Origin: Pedobacter sp. FW305-3-2-15-E-R2A2
GTDB taxonomy: Bacteria; Bacteroidota; Bacteroidia; Sphingobacteriales; Sphingobacteriaceae
Length of the DNA stretch: 64,000 nucleotides
Assembly: GCF_038446955.1 (NCBI RefSeq)
Contig: NZ_CP151803.1
Coordinates: forward strand, 5,394,001-5,458,000
Direction of reading: 5' to 3'
Shown here: positions 61,775 to 64,000 of the stretch, piece by piece
How positions within the stretch are numbered: the stretch's first letter is position 1
Layout of the letters: every line of letters starts with the position of its first letter
Made by a program: the position numbers and the translations under genes
The notes under the pieces: model-generated
What the model was told of the DNA's origin: nothing
Seen by the model: only the letters and a program-made list of their open reading frames with translations
The model's database searches: none

Positions 61775-62400
61775 TCTCTTTAAAATCTGTATCACATAGT
61801 TATGCCGGCCAGAAGGACATCGGCTTTAGCGACTGGCAAATCAATGATGGGGAACAATGGCTGCTTCTTGGTGAATCAGGAAGTGGAAAAACGACGCTTC
61901 TTCATATCCTGACTGGTATCTTAAAACCGCAACAAGGAGAAGTTCAGATTAACAATACCTCCATTTACGGACTATCTGCTAAAGATCTTGATCAGTTCAG
62001 AGGAAGGAACATTGGCATCATTTTTCAGCGGCCACACCTGATTAAAAGCCTTAGCATATCAGAAAATCTTGTTTTAGCACAAAGCTTTGCTAAACTTCCT
62101 ACAGATTTAAAACGCGTAAATGAGGTATTGGAGTCTTTAGGAATTGAAGGTAAAAAAAATGCTTATCCTGATGAATTAAGTCAGGGGCAATTGCAAAGAG
62201 TTTCTATTGCCAGGGCAGTCATCAACAAACCGGCTTTATTGATTGCAGATGAGCCTACGTCCAGTCTGGACGATAAAAATGCGGCTATAGTACTGGAACT
62301 GCTGATGCAGCAATCCGGCGCCAACCAGGCGACGCTGGTAGTCGCTACGCACGACAAAAGAGTGAAGGATGCATTTACCAATACTTACGAACTATCATGA
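61771..62400 (+). CDS. ABC transporter ATP-binding protein (LolD/MacB-like)
   Basis: A 209-residue ATPase: Walker A LGESGSGKTTLLH, signature LSQGQLQRVSIARAV, Walker B LLIADEPTSSLDD and an H-loop VVATHDKRVKDAF. This is the LolD/MacB-type subgroup that works with FtsX-like permeases. The neighbouring permease and a DUF3299-like protein make it comparable to ZrgB/ZrgC of the Zur-regulated zrg operon of Vibrio. It overlaps the permease gene by 4 bp. Confidence 0.9.
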   Translation: MISLKSVSHSYAGQKDIGFSDWQINDGEQWLLLGESGSGKTTLLHILTGILKPQQGEVQINNTSIYGLSAKDLDQFRGRNIGIIFQRPHLIKSLSISENLVLAQSFAKLPTDLKRVNEVLESLGIEGKKNAYPDELSQGQLQRVSIARAVINKPALLIADEPTSSLDDKNAAIVLELLMQQSGANQATLVVATHDKRVKDAFTNTYELS

Positions 62401-63623
62401 GCCCATTAAAGATCAGTTGGAAGAGCTTATGGTCTAAGCCATTGTCTTCCGCACTAAATATGATGCTAATTGCTTTTGGCACAGGAATTCTAACCATTTT
62501 ACTGTTAGCTTCCAATCAGATCGCCCAAAAGCTCGACAACAATTCAAAAGACATTGACCTCGTGGTTGGCGCAAAAGGCAGCCCACTACAGTTAATCCTG
62601 AGCAGCATTTATTACATCGATTTTCCGACGGGGAATATCCCGCTAAAAGAAGCAAAGGAACTGTCGCGCAGCCCATTTGTAAAAAGAGCTGTTCCCCTCG
62701 CCTTAGGAGATAATTATAACGGAACCAGAATTGTAGGAACCGACAGCAATTTTGTAGCCATCTATAAATTGAAAGTACAGAGTGGAAAATTATGGGCAAA
62801 GGATTTCGAAACGACCATTGGCGCAAGCGTTGCAGAAAGTCAGCAGTTAAAAGTAGGCGATACCTTTTATGGAGCACATGGTCTGACAAGTAATAGCGAT
62901 GTCCACAAAAGCCATCAATATACGGTATCGGGAATCTTAGCACCTCAGGGAAACGTAACGGACAACCTGATTCTAACAAATATCGCCAGTGTCTGGAAAA
63001 TGCACGACGACCATGAAGAAGGAGAAGCTCATGAGCATAAAGAAGGCGAAAGTCACCATGAAGAAGAACATGCTGAGGAAGGAAAAGAACTGACCTCATT
63101 GCTAATTCAATACCGGTCCCCAATGTCAGTAGCTATTTTTCCGAGAATGGTAAATGAAACGACAAATATGCAGGCAGCCTCACCAGCGCAGGAAAGCACC
63201 CGGTTATTTTCTTTAATTGGTGTTGGTGTCGAGACCTTACAATGGTTTGCTGTATTGATTATGCTGATTGCAGCGATCAGTGTTTTTGTAAACCTGTACA
63301 ATTCGCTTAAGGAGCGTAAATACGATCTGGCGATCATGCGTACACTCGGTGCTTCCAGAGGGAAACTCTTCCTGATCGTTATTGCCGAGGGTATTATTCT
63401 TACCCTTGCCGGTACGCTAATCGGAATTGCTTTAGGCCATCTTGCCCTTCAATTTATAGGAAACTACCAGGAGAGCAGTCAGGCGAGGTTAACCGGCCTG
63501 GTTTTCCTGAAGGATGAAATTTATTTATTTGTTGCTGGCTTAGCTATTGGTATATTTGCAGCTATCATTCCTGCAGTGCAGGCTTACCGGTCAAATATTT
63601 CCAGGATATTGTCAAAAAATTAA
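62397..63623 (+). CDS. ABC transporter permease with His-rich periplasmic loop
   Basis: A 408-residue FtsX/MacB-type permease with four membrane segments (helix 1 at residues 15-40; three at the C-terminus, from LQWFAVLIMLIAAISVFVN onward). The long periplasmic domain has a metal-binding-like stretch at residues 202-229, with repeated H/E (HDDHEEGEAHEHKEGE and SHHEEEHAEEGKE). This suggests zinc or a related divalent cation. It overlaps the ATPase gene by 4 bp. Confidence 0.9.
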   Translation: MSPLKISWKSLWSKPLSSALNMMLIAFGTGILTILLLASNQIAQKLDNNSKDIDLVVGAKGSPLQLILSSIYYIDFPTGNIPLKEAKELSRSPFVKRAVPLALGDNYNGTRIVGTDSNFVAIYKLKVQSGKLWAKDFETTIGASVAESQQLKVGDTFYGAHGLTSNSDVHKSHQYTVSGILAPQGNVTDNLILTNIASVWKMHDDHEEGEAHEHKEGESHHEEEHAEEGKELTSLLIQYRSPMSVAIFPRMVNETTNMQAASPAQESTRLFSLIGVGVETLQWFAVLIMLIAAISVFVNLYNSLKERKYDLAIMRTLGASRGKLFLIVIAEGIILTLAGTLIGIALGHLALQFIGNYQESSQARLTGLVFLKDEIYLFVAGLAIGIFAAIIPAVQAYRSNISRILSKN

Positions 63624-63674
63624 AAGAAATATAGAAAGATCAATAAGTCAGGCTTAGGGGTCATAAATAAACAG

Positions 63675-64000
63675 ATGATGATGAAACGAATAATTCTTGT
63701 AGTTCTATTGTTTACCGGATTTGCGGTTAAAGCTCAACACAATCCTGATGATCAGATCTTATCTGACAACTGGGATGTGGTAGGCGGTGTTGATTTTAAG
63801 ATCGTAAAGGATTCAGAGATGTATGCGGTTTATACTCCTGAGATCAAGAAACACGCAAATAAAACATTTGAACTGGAAGGATATATCGTTCCCATTAAGG
63901 ATGGCATGAAACAGACGAAATTCATGCTTTCGACGTTACCTATTAACCAATGTTTTTACTGCGGAAAGAATGGCGTTCCCATTATGGTATTGGTAGAAAT
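63675..64000 (+). CDS. DUF3299-like secreted protein (ZrgE-like, 3' end beyond window)
   Basis: The ATG at 63675 opens a signal peptide (MMMKRIILVVLLFTGFAVKA). The seen part is 108 residues: GVDFKIVKDSEMYAVYTPEI and GYIVPIKDGMKQTKFML, then NQCFYCGKNGVPIMVLVE. The 'GY-x-P-x(16)-L-x-P' and C-F-x-C pattern match the DUF3299 family found in zinc-dependent zrg-type operons. The right edge of the window cuts the gene. Confidence 0.75.
   Translation, partial: MMMKRIILVVLLFTGFAVKAQHNPDDQILSDNWDVVGGVDFKIVKDSEMYAVYTPEIKKHANKTFELEGYIVPIKDGMKQTKFMLSTLPINQCFYCGKNGVPIMVLVE

Overview
The window looks like a Bacteroidota chromosome, most likely Sphingobacteriaceae (Pedobacter-like). It carries a SusC/SusD pair with a FecI/FecR regulator, a Bacteroidota-type VgrG, A/T-rich promoters with TAnnTTTG-like -7 elements, DUF4974 and DUF3738-like domains and a ClpB of the usual length. 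The genus is inferred from gene content only.

Layout. 0-5.5 kb: a type VI secretion cargo module on the minus strand (VgrG, a PAAR-like/Hint/toxin polyprotein, a probable immunity gene running off the left edge, a caspase-like protein and a stub resembling the tube protein TssD). 5.6-18 kb: housekeeping and transport genes, ClpB, two MFS transporters, and a GT4 / GT4 / GH130 sugar locus. 18-31 kb: an outer-membrane protein, a papain-type peptidase, an S9 peptidase, two paralogous polysaccharide-deacetylase lipoproteins, a GreA-like factor, a nitroreductase and an ABC-F ATPase, with the first members of a glycosyltransferase expansion between them. 31-43.8 kb: the most unusual part, an island of many small GT2 glycosyltransferases, two paralogous proteins of unknown function and a tandem family of about 83-residue proteins, the last of which is broken by a decayed IS256-family element. 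44-58 kb: FecI-FecR-SusC-SusD, two DUF3738-like proteins (one fused to a TlpA-type redoxin), an NHL-repeat lipoprotein, a small barrel, a GH78-like fragment and a double GT2 protein. 58-64 kb: a Crp/Fnr-type regulator, a MauE-like membrane protein, and a Zrg-like zinc locus (CobW-family GTPase, MerC-like protein, tiny lipoprotein, ABC transporter with a His-rich permease, DUF3299-like protein cut by the right edge).

The main undescribed system I see ties the scattered glycosyltransferases to the small proteins. Ten copies of a 14-bp dyad, consensus GGGWCATWTGRCCC, lie upstream of these genes. In nine of them exactly 23 bp separates the dyad from a TAAATT/TAATTT -10-like box, so the dyad would sit near -42 as a class II activator site. 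A second layer lies in the leaders of the small genes: a recurring RNA element that can form an interleaved GGG/CCC plus GCC/GGC pairing (a pseudoknot), with the second helix changing to UGCU/AGCA in two copies, followed by an AUCAAA/UUUGAU hairpin in most copies. One leader is embedded in the 3' end of a glycosyltransferase gene. I read this as a co-regulated set of sugar-transfer enzymes and small multi-copy protein substrates or products. The product and its function are not known from sequence. The Crp/Fnr-type protein at 58.8 kb, which is followed directly by one of the dyads, is the best candidate regulator in the window.

No tRNA, rRNA or CRISPR array was recognised.
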